In this document: piece by piece, positions 23,091-35,282 of the stretch
Layout: every line of letters begins with the position of its first letter
Position numbering within the stretch: the first letter of the stretch is position 1
DNA from: Amblyornis subalaris
Taxonomy: Eukaryota > Chordata > Aves > Passeriformes > Ptilonorhynchidae
DNA: 64,000 nt
Direction: 5' to 3'
Assembly: GCA_018881555.1 (NCBI GenBank)
Contig: JACAXG010000055.1
Span: 558,001-622,000, forward strand
Position numbers and translations under genes: made by a program
The notes under the pieces: model-generated
The model's input: only the letters and a program-made list of their open reading frames with translations
Told to the model about the DNA's origin: nothing
Databases searched by the model: none

Positions 23091-25356
23091 AAAACTCCCA
23101 CAAAGCAGCTAGTAGGGAGGCTGGTCAACAGAAAATGGAACTGATGTGTTTGTACCTGTGCCTGCAAAAGCAAATTCTGGAACAACCTTTAAATATGCAG
23201 TGAGGAAGAATATCACTGCTGTTGCTATTTGAGGCCCTTGTTCAGGTATCTGGGTGGAACTAGAGTTATGGATTTAGTCTCTGCCATAGGAAGTAATTGG
23301 AATGTCCTATATGCCTCTCTATTCATGGCTCCCTTCAGTAGCTACTCCACAGCAAGATTCCAATTTCTACTGTACAGTTTCAAATACAACAGATCTATCC
23401 ATGTTCCTTCATAATAGCAGCTTTCATTTGTATTGATTTTAAGATGATTCTTACATAGTAGATGTTGGAGTTACTCTCACTTCAGCCTGCTTATAAACAT
23501 TTGTAGAAAATCATATAGTTGTTCTCAAATTAACCAGTCTAGAGAAAAATCATGTGCAATAACAAAATCCAATGCCAGCACACAGTAGCGCAGTATTTTC
23601 AAGGCCTGAAACTGCACAAAAATACAGAGGATTTTTTTTCTTCACAAATAGTATATATATAAAACGTAAATTGACTCTCTTCACATGAAACATTAAAAAG
23701 TTACATGCCTCAGCATGTTTTGAATATTTGGCCATATTTCAGATTGGCTTAGACTTCAAAATCAAGTTCTGTTAAATGAAAACCAAGATCTGAATGCCAA
23801 GCAACACATCTTGCTGAACAAGTGTGGGTATAAAATTTCAGTTATTTTGCAAATAGAAGCACTGAGTCTCACTTGTGATTCACTGGCTTACATGAAATAC
23901 CAAGTTTTCAGAGAGAAAACAGTAGTTCTGGGGTTTAGCCCTTGCCTTAGGACAAGCCTAAATTCTACAAGAGACTCCAGTCCTAGAACCCTGCGGTTGG
24001 ACTGCTTATACCAATTTATGGTATAAACAGATTATGTTTTGTACCTTCTAGAGGCGCTGTAGTTTCAGTATTGAACAACAACATCTTGTACTCTTAGCAG
24101 CATTTTTTTTTAATATCCCCATGCACTGTCTTAGGAATAGCAGTCTGCAGATGCAGAGTTTTCAGGATAGTCTGATCTTCCTTTGGTATTCTGTTAGTTG
24201 TTACAAGATGAAAGAACCACTGAAGGAATTTGTGTTAAATGTCAGTCTCAGAGAATGACGTACAAAACAGCCTCATTCTATTTTCTGCACAGAGATTGCC
24301 TAGAATATTTTTTAAATCTTTCTTTTTTGTGGGAATACATATGGAAAACTTATGTGACATTGAATTTTCTTGGAATTTTAAGAATTTATATGAGATGAGA
24401 AGTTGCCCTTTTAATTATTTTTGCCAGAAATTGACTTTCAGGACACTTCTAAAATTTAGCTAATGCAAGGTTCTATTTTTTTTTCCATCCCTAAAATGGC
24501 TTAAATTATTCTGTGATTGCGTATAAGTACATAAAGCCAAAGAAATTATTTTCCCTGCTGTTATTATTTTATAAACATAAACCTCATATATTTACTAGAG
24601 CAGTTACTGCTGCAGTACTTATTCATCCCTGGTGGCTTTCATATTAAGGAAGTACAATGGGAGGTGAGGTGAGTTGGATCATGTGGGCATACAGAACTGC
24701 TTTGGAAGTCACCTCTGCATTCATGTGGAGAAGAAATGAAGGGGAAACTCAGCCAAAAGGGAAAGAGTTCTGCAGTTTACCCTCTGACATGCCAAATGAT
24801 GAGTACCTGCCCTGTGGGAAAGTGGCACACAGCAATGGTATCAGCAGTATGAAAGCTTCAAAGAGAGAATTCAAGCCCACGAGACTCGGAAGGCTGAATA
24901 ACAGGAACTGAGACAGAAAAATTAATCAACTGCACTTTCAGGGACATGTTGGAGCCATCTTATCTTCAAAGAGGCACAAGTCCTACATAAAGAGATGGAG
25001 CTGTTCATTAAGAAGTTCAGAAATACTGCAGATGGCAGAAAAGGTAAAAAAATTCCAGATGGCAGGTTTTCTCCATTAGATAATATAAATGTAGCATCCA
25101 GCACTAAAGATGCTCCTCTGAAATCAGGAACTCAAACTGGAAGAGGGAGAAGAGGTTGGTAAGAGTAGAACACGTAACCATCAGGAAAAGAAGATAAACG
25201 TTTGCTACTTTGAAGATGATTATGTAAAGACTTTTGCTCATCACAAATGTGATAGACATCATAAGGAACCTGAATCACTCACAACCGCAACAGACAAAGC
25301 AAAGGGGAAGAAAATGCTTGTTGAGAAGTTTTGTTTGCATGTCTGAAAAAAAAAAA
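23091..25356. other. Unique sequence, possibly with unrecognised old LINE remains
   Basis: Open frames are short. The 84-codon plus frame at 24657-24911 and the purine-rich sequence after it have the look of an old LINE upstream region, but I cannot match it. An A-run at 25346-25356 abuts the next CR1. Confidence 0.45.
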
Positions 25357-25772
25357 GGCAATGAAGCTGGGGAAGGGTCTGGAGCACAAGTTTGATGAGG
25401 AGCAGCTGGGGGAGCTGGGGATGTTTAGCCTGGAGGAAAGGAGGCTCGGGGGTGACCTTATAGCTCCATACCACTGCCTGAAAGGAGGTTGTAGGCAGGT
25501 GGGGATCGGGCTCTTCTCACAGGAATCAAGTGGCAGGATGAGAGTAAATGGCCTCAAGTTTAGGAAACTTTTCTTCACTGAAAGCGTGGTCTGACATTGG
25601 AATAGGCTGCCCTGAGAAGTGGTGGAATCACCATCCCGAGAAGTGTTCAACAGATGTGTGGATTTGGCACTTGGGGACACNGTTGAGTGTGGACTTGGCA
25701 GTGCTGGGTTAACTGTTGAACTCAATGATCTTGGAGGTCTTTTCCACCCTCGACAAAATTCTATGATTCCAT
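25357..25772 (+). mobile_element. CR1 LINE, 5'-truncated 3' end
   Basis: It begins GGCAATGAAGCTGGGGAAGG and runs through the C-terminal reverse-transcriptase region (peptide GLEHKFDEEQLGELG, then FSLEERRLGGDL) into the 3' UTR (GGACTTGGCAGTGCTGGGTT), ending TTCTATGATTCCAT. A stop ends the frame at 25592-25594. It shares the variants GCTGGGGAAGGGTCTGGAGC and GAGGAGCAGCTG with the copy at 56.8 kb, so the two belong to one subfamily. The minus-strand 148-codon frame at 25279-25725 is an antisense shadow of this element. Confidence 0.97.
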
Positions 25773-26189
25773 AATGGAAAGATTAAATTACTCTGGGTTC
25801 ATTGTGAATAAACATGATCCGAACAGAAGAGGTGAACCCTAAGGGAAAAAAAACAGCTGGCATTTAAAATCAAGATAGTTGTGAGGGAATTTTTAAAATA
25901 AATTGTGAAGGAGTGCCAGCATTTGCAGTGATATTTTTAAAAAGAAACAGGAACTCAAAATATAAAGGAGAGCTCAGGAAAGAAAAGTCCATTGAAGAAG
26001 GTAGATTAATTCTTCATATAGGCATTAACTTTGGGAAAAAATGCAGCCATTTCTCCATGAAAATCTTTCCTTGGGGGCAAGGAGAAAAGGGTCAAGAGTG
26101 TCCACAGAGAATCTGTTTGAAATAACTGTGGAAAAGACTGTGGTGTAACTACACAAAAAAAAAATATTAGTGGACCTGTGGATAAATGC
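25773..26189. other. Spacer between a young and an ancient CR1
   Basis: It is AT-rich and purine-rich. It may include the 5' part of the ancient CR1 that follows, but no motif is clear enough to say so. Open frames reach only 70 codons. Confidence 0.4.
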
Positions 26190-26925
26190 CGTTTGATTAA
26201 AAATTCAACATTGCTTCTTTAAGGGCAAGTCATACCTCACAAGCATCTTAGAGGGTTTTGAAGGAGCCAAAAATTATGTGAAAAATAATAATTATTATTT
26301 GAGTGATTTAATCTAACCTGATTTCCAAAGACTTTTTAAAGGAAACTGAGAAGCAACGAGTTGAGAAGGTCCTGGCATGTATAAAATATTTGCTAAACTA
26401 TAGAAAACTTAGAAAAGGAGTAAATAAATAGTTCTTACTTATCAAAGATGTCAGCAGTGGTTTCTGTAAGGATCTGTTCTGGGACCTCTGCTGGTTAATA
26501 TATTCATAAATGACCTAGAAAAGACAGTAATCGATGATAAGGTTTGCTGATGGTTCCAAGTTATTAAAGATAGTAAGATGAGAGCCAACTGTGAAGTGTT
26601 GCAGAAGAACTGACAAGACTGATTGGGCAATAAAATGTCAAATGAAATTTAGTGTAGACAAATGTAAAGTGATGCCCCTGTGGGAAGCCAATTGTAGCTT
26701 CAGACAAAGTGGTTTATTCTGAGCTGGCTTTTACTGCTTGGGAGCGAGAACTTGGGGTATGACAGTTGGTTCTAAAAAAATACCAGCTCTAGGCTTGTCA
26801 GTGTTTAAAAAAAAATTTTAAAATTAAGCATATGATAGGTACATGTTGGACAAGCAAAAACTAACAAAGAAGAAGGCATCTCTTTACTGCTGTGTAAATT
26901 CANGACTCACCCATGCCACGCTCCT
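26190..26925 (+). mobile_element. Ancient CR1 LINE, reverse-transcriptase region
   Basis: Patches follow the CR1 ORF2 order. CTTTAAGGGCAAGTCATACC lies near 26217. A segment near 26320, TTTCCAAAGACTTTTTAAAG, follows. GATCTGTTCTGGGACCTCTG and ATATTCATAAATGACCTAGA near 26470-26520 are the GSVLGPL and FINDLE region. GGTTTGCTGATGGTTCC lies where the F-ADD motif is expected. AAATGAAATTTAGTGTAGAC near 26640 and GAGAACTTGGGGTATGACAG near 26745 follow. The conserved A-DD box is therefore at about 26540-26555, and its DNA no longer encodes an intact motif. Many stops and indels show a very old copy. Confidence 0.8.
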
Positions 26926-28389
26926 CAGATTGAAAAATATATGAGTGAGAGGTCAGATCTACAAAATCAAACTGACCACAAAGAATGAGAGGGATGGACT
27001 GCTCAACAATAATTCAATCAGTGAAAAAGAATCAGTCTTCATCAATGTTCAACATCAATAACAAAACCAGAGGCCATAAGGCTGTCCTATTTGACAGGGA
27101 GTATTTTTCCAACTAAAACAAAGAAATCAGAATAAGGCAGAAAGAGAAGATGCTTTTCTGCAATTAATATAATGGGGTTCTGGAATCTGAAAGCAACACA
27201 CCTATGTTGTTGAAAGGGGGCAACAAGTGAAAGAATGTTTTCAAACTTGTGTACCTGAAATTAAGCACTTGGGAATTCAGCAGACACCAAAGACATCCTT
27301 CAGTACAGTAATACTTAACATGTGCCACAGAGCTTTAAACAATAATACAAGGGATTGGACACTTTGACCAAATAGATTTTGGAGTCCATCCCTGCCCAGT
27401 TGAAAGTCTTATCAACAGGATATGAGATCCATTTTGTTTAACTTTAGACACTATGTCTACAGTGTGTCTATACCTGAGTTAGTTGTCAAGACTTCTTTTG
27501 TGGTCAACAGAAAAATATTTTCAGCACGCAAAAGAGATGATCATTTTAGATATGGACACAAAATGCCTGTTTGCTTCAGTGACCATAAAAGGAGCCTAGA
27601 TAATAATCTAAGATACAGAAAGCTGCACTCCAGTCATCTCAAATTTAGGTGAAATATCACAGATGTCCATATGTTGAACAGGAGAACTATTTTGCTTACC
27701 TGAACATACCCATAATTTTGCAAAACTGCCCCATTCTAAACTGATTCCACAGATGAAGACCACTGCCTACTGCAGGATCTCCTTTTATTCTTCAAACCCA
27801 GAAAATACATGTTCCATGTCTATTCCTTCCCATTTCTGTTATTTTTGTCCCTTTGTGCATTTCCTAACTTTCGTTGCTTTTCCTAACTACAGGTCTACCC
27901 CATGGCTGTCCACTCTTCCACAAATTGTCTTCCACAAATTCCACAAATGTCCACTGTCTTCCCCTCCCCTTTACTACAACTGATCTTCTCCCCTGCTTTC
28001 CATGTCTAGATTAGGGGCTACTTCTGTACCTTCATGTCCCATCAGGCAACTTACATCTTCTTTAAATCAAGGTCCCACATTCCCTTTCCAGTGGCTTCTG
28101 TGAGATATGGTAAGCTAAAGACTGTAATATGAATATCACAGGTTTTCTTTGATCATCTTGCATTCTGGCAAAATTCCTAAAATATTGTCAGCTGATTAAG
28201 CAAATCCAATGAAGAGGCTGCTTTGGAAGGAATGTAGTAGCTATTGAATAGAATAACTTTTAAATTGTACAATAAAAGCATAAATAGCCAGGGTTTATTT
28301 ACACAGGTACGTACCTGCACAGCACATGCCCATTGTTTTGCACCAGAGGAGTACAGATAAAGAGTCATTTTATAAGATGTATATTGTCC
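26926..28389. other. Unique sequence with a short minisatellite
   Basis: No gene is recognised. Open frames are 76 codons or fewer. Three TTCCACAAAT units lie at 27916-27948. The first 200 bases may hold more of the ancient CR1, but this could not be confirmed. Confidence 0.5.
27916..27948. repeat. Three-copy TTCCACAAAT minisatellite
   Basis: Units start at 27916, 27930 and 27939, the last two overlapping by one base and the first followed by a four-base spacer. A local slippage product of no evident function. Confidence 0.85.
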
Positions 28390-29330
28390 AATGTAAATTA
28401 AATATTTTTACCTTTAAAAGAAGATTTACATTCTGACTCTTTAATAGCCCCTTAACATCTATATTCAATTAAGCAGAGCAAGTTTTCCATCACAGTTTAA
28501 AAACAATCAGAGCATAAAGAGCGAGGATTTATCAGTTAAAAACCTAAAACTGTGTACTACTGAGCTAATTTTTGACAACAGTTGTGTTTCATGAAGATGC
28601 ACAAGAGTACTTTTCATCTCAGTTTACTTCACTACTTTAGCTTAATGCTGAGCTGAAGCAAAGCTGTGAGATCCAGAGCATGCTGAAAAAGGAGGAGAGC
28701 TCATTTCCCAGTTTCAGTTTGTAAGTAATGAATGATGTGGTGTGAAATGGTGAGAATTACCCATTTTAAAAATTTGAAGAACATTACAAGCAAAAAAATC
28801 AATTGACTAGTGATGGTTACTATTTTCTTCATTTAATACATTAATTAATTTTGCATTAAACTTGTTTCGAGAAGCCTTTTAATGAATTTTTTGTAGTTTT
28901 AAGTCCCAAATAAACAATATCAAAATACCATTAATTTTTAACTGAACAGCAATTAAATTGAATTTTCATTCAAATGCAACTTCATGCAAATAATAATTAA
29001 AAAGACTAATTATCCCCTAAATAATGAATTCACCATTCATTGATTTCCAGTGTAATAAAACTATAAGTACTAAGTAGCACAATAAAAACATGTAGTTTTA
29101 TTACAAATTAGACAGATATGTAGCAGACACGCATTTTTCACTGAGCAAATAACTTCATTAAATTTATCAAATTATAGCAGCTAATTAAAACAGACTCTAT
29201 TTTGCAGAATATTTTTGAGAAAAGGATAAACATTATTTAAATTAATGCTTGTTGATTTAAATGATACTTAAAATCACTGTGATATAAATCACCCATCTTG
29301 GTGCATGTTTTGCATATATACTCTGGTTTT
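28390..29330. promoter_or_regulatory. AT-rich candidate regulatory block with homeobox-type sites
   Basis: The block is strongly AT-rich without being simple repeat. It contains an octamer-type ATGCAAAT at 28984-28991, TAATTA cores at 28994-28999, 29007-29012 and 29182-29187, and TTAATTAATT at 28841-28850, with many further ATTA cores. Non-repetitive AT-rich sequence of this kind is common in conserved noncoding enhancers of developmental genes. AT-rich sequence yields such sites by chance too, so the regulatory call is inference. Confidence 0.25.
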
Positions 29331-30429
29331 ATATGCAGGCAATGACACCTCGTTTGGAAAAGGTTGAAATCTATTCCTGTTCCATTGTCAGCCGTTGAAT
29401 GTTTACATTTGCAAGTCTGATATTATTCCATCATCTGTGTTTTTTAGATGTCTGTACTAAATTAACGTAAATTGCAAGCATTGCCTGCTCAATCTGCTGG
29501 TACAAGATTTTGTCAAGAAATCTGAGTACAAGTAGAATTTCCACAGTCGTCATAGATGTAGCTAAGGCATCTAGATAGGAGAGACACACAGGAGTGAGTA
29601 CATTTGCATTTTTGAACATTTGCAAGTGACAGGGTGATTTGCAAATAATGTGAAAATAGGAGCTTTGTAGTACAGCTACAGGATGTAAAATGGTGGGAAA
29701 TGATGAACTACTGAACTACAACACCCAGCTGGAGAAACTGAATGGTTTACATGAGGCACATGCAGTGCCTCCAAACTCTTCATGATTGTCACCTAGGATA
29801 AATCAACATCTAGGATGCTGAAAGCCAAGATTAATTTCTAAAAGGCATTATGCACAGAAATAGCGCCCTTGAAAATTCACAAAATAAAGAAGGAAAGTTC
29901 ACAATGCAAATCCCAGGAAAAAAAAAAAACAGTTGGCATTGATATAAAATAATTGTATTTAGGAAACCTCCTTTGATCTAATTTACCTTAGCATCAGTAT
30001 TCTTGTGGAGCTGGCTACAATAATGAAATTCAAATTTGTACAGAGTAAGCAGCCAGTTCACAGTTCATCAGAGGATGCAAGAGCGAGGGAGACTACCGTA
30101 GCAATCAAAAATGCTGCATTACCTGCCAAGCAAATCCAGAGGAGATATGGCACTGACAAAGCAACAAACACAAGCCAAATAATTTCTCCCTGCCTGACAT
30201 ATTTGCCACAGGGAAAGTATATATTTCTGAAATACTTGCTAAATTCAAATGCAGATACCTACATAATACTAGTCAGGTAGCATAACTGTAGAACAAACTG
30301 ACTAATTTGAGGACATAAAAAACTGTAGTCATATATAAAGTTCAATTTTCAGAGGACATGATTTGTTGTAACTTCTGAAACCTTTGAAAAGACACAGGAG
30401 AGCATAGCAGTTGCTTTTAAAGCTACATC
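29331..30429. other. Unique AT-rich sequence, no gene recognised
   Basis: Open frames reach 91 codons (30005-30280, plus strand), with no recognisable family or codon bias. An A-run lies at about 29919-29930. Parts near 29700-29930 have the purine-rich look of old LINE sequence but give no firm match. Confidence 0.5.
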
Positions 30430-30438
30430 ATAAAGGAT

Positions 30439-30472
30439 ACATATATATGTATATGTATATATATATACATAC
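30439..30472. repeat. (TA)n-type AT-rich simple repeat
   Basis: Alternating ATACATATATATG and TATATATATACATAC units form an imperfect palindrome that could extrude as a cruciform. Likely a length-variable microsatellite. Confidence 0.9.
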
Positions 30473-30684
30473 AAAATCACACATCACATTGGAATTACAC
30501 ATTAAATTGGAAGAATGCCGATGATTCAGACAAGAGTAACACTTTAATAATTGCTCTTCTCTGGCCCTTACCAAAAAAAAAAAAAAAGTAAATTTATAAT
30601 GAACATAACTCAATATTTTTTTCAAGGAAATACACTACAAGTCAGACTAAGAAAAACAGCTTACAGAATAATTAGCTGACATAG

Positions 30685-31195
30685 ATGTAGTCAGGCAGGC
30701 ATGGTCAGATGTAATTCCTGCTTGGATGATTAAGGAAATAGACAAAATGAGCTCTGATTACTATCTTTAAGAAGCTGTGAGAGACAGATAATATCTTGGG
30801 GACTGGAAAAGGACAACCAAATTCTCTGTCTCCAATTTGATTTGGAGAAAAGAGGATTCAGCGAAATACAGATCTAATCGGCCCAGTTTCAAATCTTGAA
30901 ATACACTGGAAAACTTATTAAAGGTTTAGTTCGTGAATGTCCAGAAGATAAGTAGACGATAAACAATGACCAATATTATTTTGTCAAGAAAATTAATATG
31001 AAACCACTCTAGTTTCATTAAATACTTTATTAGATAAGAACAAAAGAAAAATATATTATGTAGCTTTATTTTAATAAGGCTTCTTGCATTATCTGGCATG
31101 ATGTTCCTTAAAGTAATTAAATAAGAATAAGTACTAACTTCAAGATGAGTGAGTAAGTAGCTAAAAATTGGATTTCAAATTGGCTTTTACCTATG
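30685..31195 (+). mobile_element. Ancient CR1 LINE, N-terminal half of reverse transcriptase
   Basis: Patches in CR1 order: ATGGTCAGATGTAATTCCTG near 30701 is the GPD-I-P region. GATTACTATCTTTAAGAAGC near 30756, GGGGACTGGAAAAGGACAAC near 30798, and AATTTGATTTGGAGAAAAGA follow. TTTTGTCAAGAAAATTAATA near 30980 is the GF-KN region. ATTTTAATAAGGCTTCTTGC near 31069 is where the DFSKAFD catalytic motif is encoded, now altered. The frame is destroyed by indels. No 3' end follows, so it is an internal fragment. Divergence resembles that of the 26.2 kb copy. Confidence 0.78.
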
Positions 31196-34100
31196 GTTTA
31201 CTCTTAAAATGTTATGCATAGTCCTAAACATGTCTGATCTGTTTTTCATTCTTCACAGAAATTGTATTTAGAGGCTGGGCATGTATTCTGTTTCTTAGCT
31301 GACCTAGAAATTTCAAACATTCTGCAGAAATCTTAGCAGATGAGATGCACTATACTTTGTCTTTCTAGAAAATTAGGCACATCTTAGATGAAATATGGCA
31401 AATTAGTTTGGACTGATCTGATTTCATAAACCAATATTGCATTTAATCCCATTTTCCATTTATCTCTATGTCTTAATTATTCTTCTCTTCCAGATTTGTT
31501 CAAAAGCTTTTCATTATGCTTAGGTCAAACTGACAGATATCTAGTTTTCAAGATTACATTTTTTTCTTCTCTCAAATATCATTACCATAATGCTGTTCTC
31601 ACTGCTGTACCATCTCCAGTTTGACAGATTCAATACAATGCCTTGCTGCCAACTTTAAAACTTAATGCACTGGTTCTTTCCAGTATTATGTGATGTACAT
31701 TATTCTTTCCCTTCAGACTGAGCCTAGGAACTTTGCTTCCACCTAAAATGGACAGGCACATTCATCACTCATTTTCTTAGAGATGACGGATGCTGGTACC
31801 AACCCTCCCTTCAAGGCCATGCTTCTCCTAGGAACCTCATCTCCAACTCCTTCAGACATGAACTCAGTCCACACTGAGCAGTAATCAGGTTTCCTTTCAT
31901 TCAAGAAAATTCAGTTTGTCAAGGACCATGCTGATGGCTTCTTGCAGGCTGAACAACCAGTGACACATCGCCCTCCAGAAGGTGGAGGCCCCTCTCCTAC
32001 ATGGTGCTCACCTGTCATGGATAACACAGCCTGTGGGCTTTTTCACTCACCTTTGTTCTTTCTTCCCTCTGCATCATCTTCATTTACAGTATACATTACT
32101 GCAGTCATCTCTTTTAACATTTCCAAAATATTTTGACTTCCCTCACTTAAAATATACCTTACCAAATACTTCCTGCCAAAACACAGTTCATATATAATAC
32201 CAAGAGTATTCTCCCTTCCAAAACCTCTGTTCACATCTTGGAAGAAGTTTTCTTCAAGAAAAAGCATTCTGATTATCTAGTACTTACTGTCCTCTGCTGC
32301 TTGAGCCCTACAATCCTAGTATTAACTTTTTCTATAATTCCCAGTTTCTGGGTTAATCATGTACAAATTTTATTCTACTAAAGAAGTTGAAATTTTCCCA
32401 GTCACTGATGTGCCTGATTAACTACTACTTCCCTCTCTATGCATACTAGATCATGGATTGTACTAATTCTAATACCTGATTCTAATACAGCATGTCACTA
32501 GTAATTTTTTGCATATAATTCTACAGCACTGATAGCATACATTTTTCATTTTTGTCAGAGCTAGATATTTAATCTCCTTGCATATTTTTAATAGCAATTT
32601 ATTAAAATTCTGAAATAATATTGATTTATACGTACAGATATAGTAATGAATTCATTGTTTGCTGTCACAACAGCAGTCACAGAAAAGAATAGATCCTGGG
32701 TTCAGTGACGATATATGTATTTAGGCCTTAGGACCAAAATCCTGTTTGACTCATACAAGAGATCCAGTAACCTTCTGTGAGCCTTTAACAGTCAAGGTCT
32801 TGGCCCCACAAAGGATGTAGGGACTGAAAATAGATTTAGAGATGATTTAAAAGCACAGCTTCCAATTTATGATTTGAGAATTCTGCACTTAAAGGCTTTC
32901 TAACACTGCAACTGCCAAAGCTCCATAATACTTCAGGTTCTAATTTGTTAAGTTCTTGAGCACATGAAGCTCTGCCACAGCTCATTTCCAGGATGATATC
33001 TTTCTTGACTAATTTGACCTCTTTGCTGCCCAGTTTATGCCAATACACCAGATGGAGCAAAAGATTGGTCACACTTGCTGGCCTCCGCTTGTGACCTCCA
33101 TACTAAAAGAGAGAAGATGACTTTCTCTAAGCACATACAGATAGAATGGCCAGGTTATCACAGCACACTGCATCTCAATTGATTGAAATCTATAGCAGAC
33201 AGCCATTTCCTAAATCAGAGCTTGTTACACTCCTGTATAGAAGAATCCTATGTTGGACTTTATTTTGGCAGAGAGAAGGAATTGAACTTCAAGTTAAAAC
33301 CACTGCTGAAATGGTGCATGATTCTGTCATATTTTGTGTAAACCACTGAAATCTATCAAGTTACCCGGGCTAACATAAGCATTAAAAATTTATACTAGTA
33401 GGTGAAATAAAATTTTAACAAATTTTGAGGCTCTATTTGTCTTACCAGGCTGCTTACACAGAGTCAGGACACACTCTGCTCTGTCAAGACCAGGATGTGG
33501 TACAATCAGGAATGAATTTAAAGTAAGCAGATTGATGGCTAGAGCTTTCACTTGGAAAGGTGGAAAACTATGAATCCACTCCACAGGCTTTGTCTAATTT
33601 TTATTCCAGTGAATGTACAGTGTCAAGTATATGAACAATCCAAAGAGCAGAGCCCTGATCAGGCCTGGAATAACTTGTATTGGAAACCCAGAATGATTGC
33701 ACTAAATAATATGCAATACTACATGAATGGCCAAATGAAGAAGAAAAACTGTCTTCAAAATGAAAAATGCAAGCCTTCCATAGCCTCTTCAGTCATATCT
33801 GACTGTCACTTTTATTTCAAACCCAGGGCCAAGCTCATGAGCAGGGAAAGGCACCAGAATGAAACAGCCCGTGCCTGATCCCCATGGCTGAAGCAGGCTA
33901 CTCCCAGGAGCTGGAGAGTCACACTCCATGGCATTAAAAACTGACTTGTCCCCAAAGCAGAAGGGCATGCTAATCCAATCTGCCAGGATTTCAACACAGC
34001 AGCTTTAGGTGTAGAAAATGGAAAAGCTAATGGATTTCAGATAATTACAAAATAAGTTTCTCCTACTCTGCATTCAAGTGTTGATGTCTATTCATTCCAC

Positions 34101-34395
34101 ATTGGGCTAGAAGAGCAGAAAGGAACATAACCAGGTAAAAGCTCCTGTTGCTACTCCATGAGAGACATGTGAGAAGAGTACGAGAGGATAAGGATTTACG
34201 TTCATCTCTGGTGTTTCAAACAGTTGAAAGAAGTGTAGAAATGAAGTCTAGAGATAGTCATGCCCAGAATGTATTAGGCAGCCTGCAGTCTGCAGTGTGT
34301 AAAGGAATCAAAGAGAAGGTACAGGGAAGGTATACACTCTCTGTGTGGGCTTATGAAGTGCCTCATAAATAAGTTTTGCTCAACTGCCTTGATTT
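31196..34395. other. Unique AT-rich sequence, no gene or repeat recognised
   Basis: Open frames are 108 codons or fewer and fall on both strands. No interspersed repeat, RNA gene or microsatellite is recognised. Confidence 0.55.
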
Positions 34396-34466
34396 ATTTC
34401 TTTATTCTCTCCTCTTTTCTCTTTTTTTTTTTCTATTTTCTCTCCCTTTTTTTTTCTTTTCTTCAA
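34396..34466. repeat. Polypyrimidine tract
   Basis: About 70 bases nearly all T and C on the plus strand, including T-runs of ten and twelve or so bases. Such tracts can form triple-helical DNA and often vary in length. Confidence 0.9.
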
Positions 34467-34812
34467 GATGTCATACTTTGAAAGAAGGCTGTATAGTGCA
34501 GGATGGCTCTTCAAGAATTATCCAGTGTGGACTTGGTTCATGTATGGGATAGTGTTGTGCTCTCAGAGAAGGCAGAGAGCAAGCTGCATGGGCAGAAAAT
34601 GATGCATCTTCCTGGCCCTAGTAACAGCAAGTTAGACAGGAGCAATCACTGTTAACCAACTACCTGATCAACTTGAAGGTGCATTGGGTGAACAGACTAA
34701 TATCAGTTCTCCGATACATAAGAAGAAAATACTGGATTTGTGTACAGAGAGTATATCAGTGGTTTAGCAGCAGTTAACCACTGACACTAGACTGTTATGT
34801 CTATTGCTGCCA
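34467..34812. other. Short unique stretch, nothing recognised
   Basis: No open frame, repeat or RNA gene is recognised between the pyrimidine tract and the ancient CR1. Confidence 0.5.
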
Positions 34813-35125
34813 CAGAGATTGAAGAAGAACTAAAGAATGGAGAGGATTCAGGATGATTGAAGGTTTGAAAAACATTGCCTGCAATAAAATTTTCAAAGGT
34901 CTGAATCCATTATGTTTAAAAAAAAGAAGTGATTTGATCATGGGCTGTTAATTCTAATTTGGGTAACAATCATTGTAGCTGGCTCATCAACCTCATGAAT
35001 AAAGATAAAAGAAGATTCAGTGACTGCAAATTGAAGCCAGGAAAGTTCAGATTAAGAAATAAAAGAAGGTGAGAACTTTTAGAAGAGGTATAAGTAACCA
35101 CCGAGATAACCTAACAAGATTAATG
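34813..35125 (+). mobile_element. Ancient CR1-type LINE, C-terminal coding region
   Basis: The order is that of an old CR1 C-terminus: AGAGATTGAAGAAGAACTAA at about 34815, GGATGATTGAAGGTTTGAAA near 34852, TAAAAAAAAGAAGTGATTTG near 34917, then ACTGCAAATTGAAGCCAGGA and AAGTTCAGATTAAGAAATAA near 35025-35060, and GTATAAGTAACCACCGAGAT near 35088. These correspond to the block ending in the peptide patterns LKKR-LRGD and L-LRK-KFRL-IR. No terminal repeat is recognised after 35125. Frameshifts and stops are abundant. Confidence 0.75.
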
Positions 35126-35254
35126 TTAGGTATATTGTTAGCATGTTGGTTTGTACTTTTTTTGCCTTTTTTTTTTTTAATAACAGGAATATTTAATTCA
35201 AGCAAATTTATTCAGAAAAGCCTTATGGCATGTATTATTCAAGAGCATAGAATA

Positions 35255-35282
35255 GATGATGATGATGATGATAATAATAATA
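35255..35282. repeat. (GAT)n(AAT)n microsatellite
   Basis: Six GAT units run directly into four ATA/AAT units. In the overlapping plus-strand frame it would encode an acidic run, but that frame is not credible as a gene. Confidence 0.95.

Noticed and set aside
25279..25725. 148-codon minus-strand open frame
   Set aside because: It is antisense to the CR1 at 25357-25772 and has no independent motif.
27916..27948. Short repeated units as a CRISPR-like array
   Set aside because: Ten-base units with almost no spacer, in vertebrate DNA; a minisatellite, not CRISPR.
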